This document shows, piece by piece, positions 9,201 through 14,959 of a stretch of DNA of 53,383 nucleotides. Below the pieces are notes generated by a model. The model was given only the letters and a program-made list of their open reading frames with translations. It had not been told where the DNA came from and searched no databases. Origin of the DNA: Planctomycetaceae bacterium (GTDB lineage Bacteria > Planctomycetota > PLA2). The stretch's first letter is position 1, and each line of letters opens with the position of its first letter. The stretch is taken from contig WYBS01000136.1 of the NCBI GenBank assembly GCA_011525755.1, positions 1 to 53,383 on the forward strand, in the 5' to 3' direction. The position numbers and the translations under genes were made by a program.

Positions 9201-9505
9201 AGGCGCCGGTACAGCTCGAGCTGCGCGGCGAGGTCCGCCGCCGACGGGAGCGCCTCGGGCCTCGCCGCGCGGCGCTCGCGGGCCTCCCGCCGCGCCTCGC
9301 CCCGGCGGACCTTCGACGCGAGGTTTCGCGCCACGGCGCCGAGCCAGGCGCGCCACTCCCGCCGCTCGCCCACCGCGAGGGCCGCCGCGAAGGAATCCTG
9401 CACGACGTCCTCCGCGCGATGCTCGTCGCCGAGGAGTCCGCGCGCCAGCGCCTTGAGGAAGCCCGCGTGCGCGAGGAGGTCGGGGGGGGCCGGGGGCCGC
9501 TCCAT
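6257..9505 (-). CDS. ECF sigma factor fused to a membrane helix and CRL repeats (sigma-TM-CRL fusion 1)
   Basis: 1082 residues in one uninterrupted frame. Residues 10-75 form sigma region 2 (HRAEDVVQDSF; WRAWLGAVARNLA), 95-155 region 4 (LDEPYRSAILLRYFHGLDTA; helix-turn-helix 126-147). A juxtamembrane segment LDRERAGW (156-163) leads to a single membrane helix, about 187-204, preceded by KK, which predicts the sigma part inside the cell. From about 248 to the end run seven to eight carboxypeptidase-regulatory-like beta-sandwich repeats (G-x-V-x-D-x-x-G-x-P-V-x-G-A-x-V), predicted outside the cytoplasm. No separate anti-sigma gene is adjacent. A second, independent fusion with the same order lies at 16595-19630, so this is not an assembly artefact. 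It begins 33 nt after the AhpD-like gene. The start codon is followed at once by a G-rich element encoding RPPAPP. Confidence 0.93.
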   Translation of the reverse strand: MERPPAPPDLLAHAGFLKALARGLLGDEHRAEDVVQDSFAAALAVGERREWRAWLGAVARNLASKVRRGEARREARERRAARPEALPSAADLAAQLELYRRLVAAVSALDEPYRSAILLRYFHGLDTAEIAKREGVPQATVRARVSRALAILRARLDRERAGWAVVLLPFLDRKSLGVAAMTASKKTAVLVALVVALGSAALLWRTTAAHGSPPRADAPLARAGEGPGEPGAPELAAGSSSPVDDGLPRLRGVVFGPDGRPVAGARVLAYPEDSTRIVPLDGKDPGVPQGSTGAAGRFEVALAGGARAWTVCVAADAHAPAILEPVMADEDVTVRLDALASLDGRVLDMEGAPVGGALVRWLGVFGGVSIVRETRSREDGAYALAVPPPRGAFSTSPGMGGAYLEVRATGYAPLLVDADPWQQVIPGRLEMDLVLVRGARVGGRVLDRETREPLPGARVVLWSVEGRSTLGRYRGTVQSPFVPRALDETVADANGAFVFDHVPAEGFHPLLVAFSGGKSACVGASADGYVRSAVEIAAPADGAGIETGILLSRAAYVRGRVVDGDRAPVRGADVWASGTWATTHWPPLYGEPLHVAFSDAEGRYPTRVVGAPTRGTGTARLMTPGAHVDVSVRAGETVDAPDLVLEARVPEEGLDVLVVDGSGTPVPGAYVWMETKSARTDAQGRALVPLRGGSAATVGAQARGFGPALVEPVTVPAGGLARVRVVLAPAARVSGRVVWEDGTPAQGAIVLVLNGKVPVEKAEAGAVYVDRFALTETASDGSFTAHDLPEGPYHVKAIFHRSVSADKPKAHVSSVPTGASDVVVTLPGKYDPPQGAIEGEVIDAATGKAPLALRVKVGETYARVYSPGRFRAEHLSPGRRAVLVDAEGYASREVGVDVGAAVTSVRVELERGAGVFGRVRNDSGWDLAAATVTLVGEGASAWRMPTSRITPEGEYRLDAVAPGTYHPLVVFRGGPPLAAIGYEPIVIAAGGVDRQVDFAVVRGGTLTVRVGFAARPAQDDLATLRVSLEGEGLRRRWDGTYQQLVLPPGRYVLRLSWRDRVVREGTAEVKQGESSEIRLDVP
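9482..9498 (+). repeat. G-rich element variant at the sigma fusion start
   Basis: GGGGGGGGCCGGGGGCC (spacer CC instead of CTCC). It lies within codons 3-8 of the minus-strand sigma fusion and encodes the RPPAPP tract. Confidence 0.6.
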
Positions 9506-9538
9506 CCGGGAACTACCTCCCCGCGGGGCCGCCTTCCG

Positions 9539-10060
9539 TTACGGGATCTCCAGGGGCACGACGGCGCAGCTCTTCGCGTACCCGAGCGCGCGCTTCACCT
9601 CGGGGAAGACGCGGCACGAGGCGATCGCGAGCGCGAGCTCCACGAGCGCCTCCTCGCCGTAGCGCTTCCGGAGCGTCTCCCGGAGCGCGTCCTCGCCGCC
9701 GGAGGCGGTGACGACGGCGGTCGCGAAACGGTGGACGTCCGCGAGGTCGTTCGGCAGCGCCACCGGGTCGCCGCGCGCCGCGGCGGTGACGACCTCCACG
9801 GGGACGCCGTCCTTCCGCGCCGCGCGGACCTCGATCTGGAGGCACGTGCCGCAGTCGGCGTGACGGACCGCCGCGAGCCGGGCGACGTGGCACGCGGGCG
9901 CCGGCAGCGCGCGGCGGTAGTCCGCGAGCGGCAGGAAGCGCACGAAGCGGAAGAACGCGCCGAGGCGCGCGTTCCCCACCATGTGCCGCACGTAGTCGAG
10001 GGACGCGCCGAGCTTCCTCTCCTCGGAGGAGAGCTTCCGGAGGATCAACGCGCGCAGCAT
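9539..10060 (-). CDS. AhpD-like / carboxymuconolactone decarboxylase-family protein
   Basis: 173 residues. The core has the redox motif C70-G-T-C73 preceded by H67, as in alkylhydroperoxidase AhpD-type proteins, in an all-helical context (ADCGTCLQIEVRAARKDGV). Family role: thiol peroxidase or reductase partner, or a decarboxylase-fold protein of unknown substrate. ATG 10060 is chosen because GGGGGA lies 9 nt upstream and the region further upstream loses coding character. It is the first gene of the minus-strand run leading into the sigma-TM-CRL fusion and may link that system to redox stress (inference). It is divergent from the riboswitch-controlled TrkH gene; the shared 377-nt spacer must hold both promoters. 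Confidence 0.85.
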   Translation of the reverse strand: MLRALILRKLSSEERKLGASLDYVRHMVGNARLGAFFRFVRFLPLADYRRALPAPACHVARLAAVRHADCGTCLQIEVRAARKDGVPVEVVTAAARGDPVALPNDLADVHRFATAVVTASGGEDALRETLRKRYGEEALVELALAIASCRVFPEVKRALGYAKSCAVVPLEIP

Positions 10061-10270
10061 GGGCCCATCGTCCCCCCATCGGCGGCCGGGGCAAGCCCCC
10101 GGCTGCATCCGCTCTCGCACGGCGCGAGCCGGCGCGGGCGCCGCGCGACGATGTACCGTATGTTCGTATCCATTCGAGCCGCGGAGCCTTCGCAGCGGCC
10201 GGTCGCCGCGCCTCCCCTCCCCGGGCCCCACCCCATCCGGCCCCGCGCGGTTGACTTGTCCGTCCGCGGG

Positions 10271-10402
10271 CGTAGCCTTCACGGATCGCCGAATCCCGCC
10301 GTGGGGCGGGAGCGGGGGACCCGATTCCCGGGGCGCATCGCCGAAAGGCGTAGGGCAATCTCTTCCGCCCGAGCCCGTCAGCTAACCTCGCAGGCGTGGA
10401 AG
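10271..10402 (+). promoter_or_regulatory. c-di-AMP riboswitch (ydaO/yuaA type) in the TrkH leader
   Basis: The hallmark 3' block CCGTCAGCTAACCTCGCAGG (10375-10394) matches the highly conserved ydaO/yuaA core. Upstream in the right order are GCGGGGGACCC (10312-10322), GGGGCGCATC (10330-10339) and GTAGGGCAATCTCTT (10350-10364). The closing stem pairs CTTCACG (10277-10283) with CGTGGAAG (10395-10402), with one bulged G. Family knowledge: this aptamer binds cyclic di-AMP and turns off genes for K+ uptake, osmolyte transport and cell-wall enzymes. The downstream gene is a TrkH-type K+ transporter, which fits. The rest of the spacer (10061-10270) is non-coding; its AT-richer part at 10149-10172 is the likeliest promoter area. 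Confidence 0.93.
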
Positions 10403-10406
10403 AGGA

Positions 10407-10431
10407 CCTCCCGCGGGAGGCCCTCGGGAGG
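10407..10431 (+). promoter_or_regulatory. Shine-Dalgarno switch downstream of the riboswitch
   Basis: CCTCCC (10407-10412) can pair either with the adjacent GGGAGG (10415-10420) or with the second GGGAGG (10426-10431), which is the Shine-Dalgarno site 6 nt before ATG 10438. The two pairings are mutually exclusive and would free or mask the ribosome site. This suggests translational control, unlike the terminators usual in Firmicutes (inference). Confidence 0.6.
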
Positions 10432-10437
10432 TTCGCG

Positions 10438-11790
10438 ATGGATCCGTCCGTCAGCGCCCAACCGGCCCGGACCGGCTTCCGCGCATTCCTCGGGCGCCTG
10501 CACCCGACGGCGTTCGTTCTCCTCGGCTACCTCTCGTACGTCACAGGCGGCTGGCTCCTCCTCTGCCTGCCCTTCTCCCAGAAGGGCGATGGCGCCGGCC
10601 CGCTCGACTGCTTCTTCATCTCGGCCTCCGCCGTCTCGACGACGGGGCTTGCCACCGTGAGCATCGCCGACCGCTACTCGTTCGTCGGGCAGCTCGTCAT
10701 CCTCGTGCTGATCCAGCTCGGCGGCATCGGCTACATGACGCTCGGCACCTTCTTCACGCTCTCGCGCCGGAACGGGCTCTCCCCCGTGCGCCTCGGCATC
10801 GGCCGGGCCGTCTTCAGCCTGCCCGACTCGTTCCGCCTCGACAGGTTCATCCGCAGCGTGATCTGGTTCACCGCGGTCATCGAGATCGCCGGCGCCGCGG
10901 CGCTCTACGCGCTGTTCCGCCGCGCGGGCGTCGAGGCCCCCGTGTGGAACGCGGTCTTCCATTCCGTCTCCGCGTTCTGCACCGCGGGCTTCGGCCTCTC
11001 GAACACGAGCTTCGAGAGCTTCGCCGGCGACCCCTGGATGAACGGGGTGCTCGCGGCGCTCAGCTATCTCGGCGCGGTGGGCTTCATCGTCTGTGTCGAC
11101 TTCGCGCGGATGCTCACGGGGAAGGTCGAGCAGGTCACGCTGACCACGAAGATCATCCTCTGGGCCACGCTCTGGATGACGGTCGCGGGGACCGGGCTCC
11201 TCTTCCTCGGGGAGCCGTCGATCCGGAGCATGGCGCCCGAGGACAGGCTCCTCGCGGCCTTCTTCCAGTGCATGACCTCGATGACCACGGTCGGGTTCAA
11301 CACGATCCCGATCGGCGCCCTCTCGAAGGCGTCGCTGCTCGTGATCATCGTGCTGATGGTCGTCGGCTCGTCGCCGTCGGGGACCGGCGGCGGGCTCAAG
11401 TGCACGACGCTGACGGCGGTTCTCGGTGTGATGCGTCGAGCGGCGCGGGGCGAGCGCGACGCGCGGTTCTGGGGCCGCTCGATCCCGCTCGATCGGGTCT
11501 GGATGGCGGTCGCGACGCTCGGCTTCTACCTGATCACCCTCGTCGTCGGCATCTACCTTCTCGAGCTCACGCAGCCGACGCCGTTCGAGAGCAATTTCTT
11601 CGAGGCGGCCTCGGCGCTCGGCACCGTCGGGCTGAGCATGGGGATCACTCCGGCGCTCACCGGGCTCGGGAAGGTCATCGTGATCGCGCTGATGCTCTGC
11701 GGCCGCGTCGGCCCGCTGACGCTCGGCACGGCGCTCTTCAGCCGCACCCCGGGGAGGCCGAAGGCGAGCGACGGCGACCTCGCGGTGTGA
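10438..11790 (+). CDS. trkH: TrkH/KtrB-family potassium transporter subunit
   Basis: 450 residues with four M1-P-M2 repeats. The four selectivity-filter loops are visible as STTGLATVS, TAGFGLSNTS, TVGFNTIP and TVGLSMGI, each with the key Gly. It should form the membrane K+ channel/transport part, needing a TrkA/KtrA-type NAD-binding gating subunit, which is not in the window. ATG 10438 is the true start: GGGAGG sits 6 nt upstream, whereas the in-frame GTG at 10396 lies inside the riboswitch closing stem. Regulation by c-di-AMP is strongly implied by the leader. The Na+/H+ antiporter gene follows after 55 nt. Confidence 0.95.
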   Translation: MDPSVSAQPARTGFRAFLGRLHPTAFVLLGYLSYVTGGWLLLCLPFSQKGDGAGPLDCFFISASAVSTTGLATVSIADRYSFVGQLVILVLIQLGGIGYMTLGTFFTLSRRNGLSPVRLGIGRAVFSLPDSFRLDRFIRSVIWFTAVIEIAGAAALYALFRRAGVEAPVWNAVFHSVSAFCTAGFGLSNTSFESFAGDPWMNGVLAALSYLGAVGFIVCVDFARMLTGKVEQVTLTTKIILWATLWMTVAGTGLLFLGEPSIRSMAPEDRLLAAFFQCMTSMTTVGFNTIPIGALSKASLLVIIVLMVVGSSPSGTGGGLKCTTLTAVLGVMRRAARGERDARFWGRSIPLDRVWMAVATLGFYLITLVVGIYLLELTQPTPFESNFFEAASALGTVGLSMGITPALTGLGKVIVIALMLCGRVGPLTLGTALFSRTPGRPKASDGDLAV

Positions 11791-11807
11791 ATCGCCGGGG
11801 GCGCCGC

Positions 11808-11834
11808 TTGACGGCCTCCTCCGCGTCGGATAAA
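11808..11834 (+). promoter_or_regulatory. Candidate promoter before the antiporter gene
   Basis: TTGACG (11808-11813), a 15-nt spacer and GATAAA (11829-11834). The ATG follows 11 nt later and there is no Shine-Dalgarno site, so the mRNA may be leaderless or nearly so. The antiporter could thus be expressed independently of the riboswitch. Confidence 0.4.
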
Positions 11835-11845
11835 CCCGCCCCCTC

Positions 11846-13279
11846 ATGCCCAGGATCCTGAAGCTCGGCCTCGTCGCCCTCCTCCTCGCGTCCGCGGCCG
11901 AGGCCTCCGAAGGCTCCGGCGCCTCGCTGGGCGTCGAGCTGCCGCTCTGGACGATCCTGCCGTTCCTGGGACTCCTCCTCTCGATCGCGCTCCTGCCGCT
12001 CTTCGCCGGCCACTGGTGGGAGAAGAACCGCAACCGGGCGATCGTCTCCTTCGGCTTCGCGCTCCCGGTCGTCGTCTACAAGCTCGCCATCCACGGCCAC
12101 GCCGGGGGCCAGGAGCTCATGCACAAGGTGCACGAGTACGTCTCCTTCGTGACGCTTCTCGCGTCGCTCTTCGTGATCACCGGCGGCATCTACATCCGGG
12201 GCTCGCTCAAGGCGACGCCGCGACTCAACACCGGGATCATGGCGATCGGCGCGGTCCTCGCGAACGCGATCGGCACGACCGGCGCGTCGGTGCTCCTCAT
12301 CCGCCCGCTCCTCCGCGCCAACGCGCATCGGCCGCGCCGCGCGCACGTGATCATCTTCTTCATCTTCACGGTCGCGAACTGCGGCGGCCTCCTGACCCCG
12401 CTCGGCGATCCGCCGCTTTTCCTCGGCTACCTCAAGGGGGTGCCGTTCGAGTGGACGATGCGGCTCTGGCGCGAGTGGGCGGCGGTCAACGTGCTCGTGC
12501 TCCTCGTCTTCTACGTGTGGGACCGCTATCTCGCGGGACGCGAGGACGTGGGCGCGATGCCCGAGCCGCCGCCGTCCCCGGAGCCCCTGGGAATCGACGG
12601 AGGGAGGAACTTCCTCTACCTCCTGGGCATCGTCGGCACGATCTACGCCGCCGGCGCGGGCCTCTTCAACGCGGGGGAGCCGTGGCCCTTCGGCGTCCAG
12701 GAGCTCCTCATGGGCGGGATCGCCGCGGCCGCTTGGTTCACGACGCCGCGCGGGAACCGCGAACGGAACCGGTTCACGTTCGGCCCGATCCTCGAGGTCG
12801 CGATCCTCTTCGCGGGGATCTTCGTCACGATGGCGCCGGCGCTCCTCGTCCTCAACGCGTGGGGGCAGGGGCAGCGCGAGGTCCTCGGCATGGCGTTCGG
12901 GATGCGGAGCCCGGCCGCGTTCTTCTGGGGCACGGGCATCCTCTCGAGCTTCCTCGACAACGCGCCCACCTATCTCACGTTCGCGAGCACGGCGTGCGGG
13001 ATCGAGCACATCCCGGTCGAAGGCCGCTACCTCGCCGTCCTGCTCGACGTCGAGCACGGGCACGTGCTCGGCCCGCGGCTGCTCGAGGCGATCTCGTGCG
13101 GCGCCGTGTTCATGGGCGCGAACACCTACATCGGGAACGGCCCGAACTTCATGGTGAAGGCGATCGCGGAGGAGAACGGCGTCGAGATGCCCGGCTTCTT
13201 CGGCTACATGCTGTACTCGGGCCTGATCCTGCTGCCGGTGTTCGGGATCGTCACGCTCCTGTTCTTCGGAGGGGCTTAG
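11846..13279 (+). CDS. Sodium:proton antiporter / CitMHS-like ion transporter
   Basis: 477 residues. A signal-like first helix (LKLGLVALLLASAAEA) is followed by about 11 more hydrophobic segments. Conserved stretches include ANAIGTTGASVLLIRPLL, LTPLGDPPLFLGYLKGV and SSFLDNAPTYLTF, typical of the NhaD/ArsB-like ion transporter superfamily (CitMHS-type annotation). Probable role: Na+ extrusion in exchange for H+. It lies 55 nt downstream of the K+ transporter, so the pair would serve cation homeostasis. No Shine-Dalgarno site is visible before ATG 11846. The last 29 nt overlap the 3' end of the convergent acetyltransferase gene. A partial G-rich element (12576-12587) encodes part of a hydrophilic loop. 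Confidence 0.88.
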   Translation: MPRILKLGLVALLLASAAEASEGSGASLGVELPLWTILPFLGLLLSIALLPLFAGHWWEKNRNRAIVSFGFALPVVVYKLAIHGHAGGQELMHKVHEYVSFVTLLASLFVITGGIYIRGSLKATPRLNTGIMAIGAVLANAIGTTGASVLLIRPLLRANAHRPRRAHVIIFFIFTVANCGGLLTPLGDPPLFLGYLKGVPFEWTMRLWREWAAVNVLVLLVFYVWDRYLAGREDVGAMPEPPPSPEPLGIDGGRNFLYLLGIVGTIYAAGAGLFNAGEPWPFGVQELLMGGIAAAAWFTTPRGNRERNRFTFGPILEVAILFAGIFVTMAPALLVLNAWGQGQREVLGMAFGMRSPAAFFWGTGILSSFLDNAPTYLTFASTACGIEHIPVEGRYLAVLLDVEHGHVLGPRLLEAISCGAVFMGANTYIGNGPNFMVKAIAEENGVEMPGFFGYMLYSGLILLPVFGIVTLLFFGGA

Positions 13280-13763
13280 CGAGGACCACGCTCGCGTACG
13301 TCTTGCCCTCGAAGACGATCCGGCCGACGACCGCGTACCCGCGTCTTTCGTAGTAGCGGATCAGGTGGAGCGCGCCCTCCGCGGTGTCGAGCGCGACCTC
13401 GGACGCGCCGAGCTCCGCAGCGCGATCCTCGACGTGCCGGAGGAGGCGCGAGCCGATCCCGGCCCGCTGGAGCCCGGGCTCCACGGCGAACTGCGAGACG
13501 ACGGCCATCCCCGGCCGCGCGTACCCGGGCGGGTCCCGCATCGCCCCTGCCGCGACGGTGGCGGTGCCGACGATCCGGCCGTCCGCCACGGCCACGTAGC
13601 ACTCGCCGTCGAGCGCGCGGCTGCGGGTCGTCTCGACCGGCTGGTCGACGGCCGTGTAGTTGAACCCCATCGCGCCGAGGACGGAATAGGCCCTGTGGAG
13701 GAGCGCGGTCAGCTCCTCGAACGAGTCGCCTTGGGCGAGCCGGCGGATCTCCACCTTTGACAT
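13251..13763 (-). CDS. GNAT-family N-acetyltransferase
   Basis: 170 residues. The C-terminal half shows the acetyl-CoA-binding pattern VVSQFAVEPGLQRAGIGSRLLRHVEDRAAELG, with Q/R-x-x-G-x-G/A, followed by the typical ALDTAEGALHLIRYYERRGYAVVGR motif B. The substrate is unknown. ATG 13763 (MSKVEIRRL) has no Shine-Dalgarno site; the G-rich inverted repeat lies a few bases upstream. The 3' end overlaps the convergent antiporter gene by 29 nt. Confidence 0.9.
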   Translation of the reverse strand: MSKVEIRRLAQGDSFEELTALLHRAYSVLGAMGFNYTAVDQPVETTRSRALDGECYVAVADGRIVGTATVAAGAMRDPPGYARPGMAVVSQFAVEPGLQRAGIGSRLLRHVEDRAAELGASEVALDTAEGALHLIRYYERRGYAVVGRIVFEGKTYASVVLAKPLRRTGA

Positions 13764-13766
13764 GAT

Positions 13767-13800
13767 AGAGGGGGGCCCGGGGGGCGGCCCCCGGAGCCCC
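13767..13800. repeat. Inverted pair of G-rich elements between divergent genes
   Basis: A plus-oriented variant with G6, CCC, G6 and C is followed directly by a minus-oriented standard copy (GGCCCCCGGAGCCCC, 13786-13800). The arms can form a long GC hairpin between the acetyltransferase and serpin starts. Confidence 0.7.
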
Positions 13801-13847
13801 TCCCGAATCCGTGGAACTTCCCGGCGCCGTTCCCGTCCAACGGACCC

Positions 13848-14951
13848 ATGCGAAGCCTCCTCCCCATCCTCCTCCTCGTCTCCTCCTCGTTCGCGGACGA
13901 AAACGCGTTCGCCCATGACCTCTTCGCGCGGCTCGCCGCGAAGGAGGGGAACTTCGTCTGCTCGCCGCTGAGCGTGCGGGTCGCGCTCGCGATGGCGTAC
14001 GGGGGGGCGCGGGGGACCACGGCGGAGGAGATGGCCCGGGTGCTCCGCGCCGACGAGGGCATCCACGCGGCGATGGCCGCGCTCGCGGAGGAGTACGACG
14101 GGACGAAGGGGATGCCCGCGCTTGCCGACGCCCTTTGGGTGCAGGAGGGGGCCGCGATCCTTCCCGCCTACGTCGACCTCGTCGCGAAGCGCTACGGCGC
14201 GCCGCCCGAGGCGCTCGACTTCGCGAAGGCCGATGCGGCCGCGCGCCGCATCAACGCCTGGGTCACGGAGCGCACGCGCGAGCGGATCAGGGAGATCGTC
14301 TCGCCCGACATGTTCAACGCGAACACGACGCTCGTGCTCGCGAACGCGCTCCACTTCAAGGCCGCGTGGCGGAACGCGTTCGAGGCGAAGATCACGAAGG
14401 CGCGCCCGTTCACGCTCGCGTCGGGCGAGAAGGTGGACGTGCCGTTCATGGCGCAGACGGAGCACGTCGGCTACGCCGAGAAGGACGGCGCGGTTGCCGT
14501 CGAGCTGCCGTACGAGGGCGGGCGCTTCTCGATGGTCGTGATCCTGCCCGCCGAAGGCAAGCCGGCCGCCGTCCCCGAGGGGCTCCTCGAGGCGATCAAG
14601 ACGGCGAACGTGTCGGTCTTCCTGCCGCGGTTCAAGATCGAGAGCGCGTACGACCTGAAAGACACGCTCATCGCCATGGGAATGAACGCCGCCTTCGCGG
14701 GGGACGCGGACTTCTCCGGGATCGACGGGACGCGGAACCTCTTCATCGCGGTCGTGGCGCACAAGGCGTTCGTCGCGGTCGACGAGGCGGGAACGGAGGC
14801 GGCGGCCGCGACCGCCGTCGTCCTCGAGCTCAAGGGGGAGCCGGGGGCGCCGAAGGTCTTCCGCGCCGACCGGCCGTTCGTCTTCCTCATCCGCGACAAG
14901 AAGTCCGGCGCGGTCCTCTTCCTCGGCCGCGTCTCCGACCCGCGCGCGTAG
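13848..14951 (+). CDS. Secreted serpin-family protease inhibitor
   Basis: 367 residues, the usual serpin length. A signal peptide (MRSLLPILLLVSSSFA) is followed by conserved serpin segments: CSPLSVRVALAMAYGGARG, LVLANALHFKAAW, the hinge VDEAGTEAAAATAV and the C-terminal RPFVFLIRDKKSGAVLFLGRV. The hinge has small residues throughout, as needed for inhibitory loop insertion. Counting 17 residues from the hinge Glu puts Lys at P1 (VVLELK/GEPG), which would suit trypsin-like targets, but the loop is about three residues longer than in alpha-1-antitrypsin, so P1 is uncertain. It probably guards the cell surface against proteases (inference). No Shine-Dalgarno site is visible. Confidence 0.93.
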   Translation: MRSLLPILLLVSSSFADENAFAHDLFARLAAKEGNFVCSPLSVRVALAMAYGGARGTTAEEMARVLRADEGIHAAMAALAEEYDGTKGMPALADALWVQEGAAILPAYVDLVAKRYGAPPEALDFAKADAAARRINAWVTERTRERIREIVSPDMFNANTTLVLANALHFKAAWRNAFEAKITKARPFTLASGEKVDVPFMAQTEHVGYAEKDGAVAVELPYEGGRFSMVVILPAEGKPAAVPEGLLEAIKTANVSVFLPRFKIESAYDLKDTLIAMGMNAAFAGDADFSGIDGTRNLFIAVVAHKAFVAVDEAGTEAAAATAVVLELKGEPGAPKVFRADRPFVFLIRDKKSGAVLFLGRVSDPRA

Positions 14952-14959
14952 AGAAGTCT

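Noticed and set aside
6257-9505. The sigma/CRL junction as a frameshift or assembly artefact
   Set aside because: A second independent gene at 16595-19630 has the same order and the same juxtamembrane motif.
10251-10278. TTGACT-N16-TAGCCT as the promoter of the riboswitch transcript
   Set aside because: Transcription from it would start near 10285 and cut off the 5' strand of the aptamer closing stem. The real promoter is probably further upstream.
10396-10437. GTG start for the TrkH gene
   Set aside because: It lies inside the closing stem of the riboswitch. ATG 10438 has a proper Shine-Dalgarno site.
14001-14018. G-rich run in the serpin gene as a repeat copy
   Set aside because: It encodes YGGARGTT, a segment conserved in serpins generally, so protein constraint explains it.
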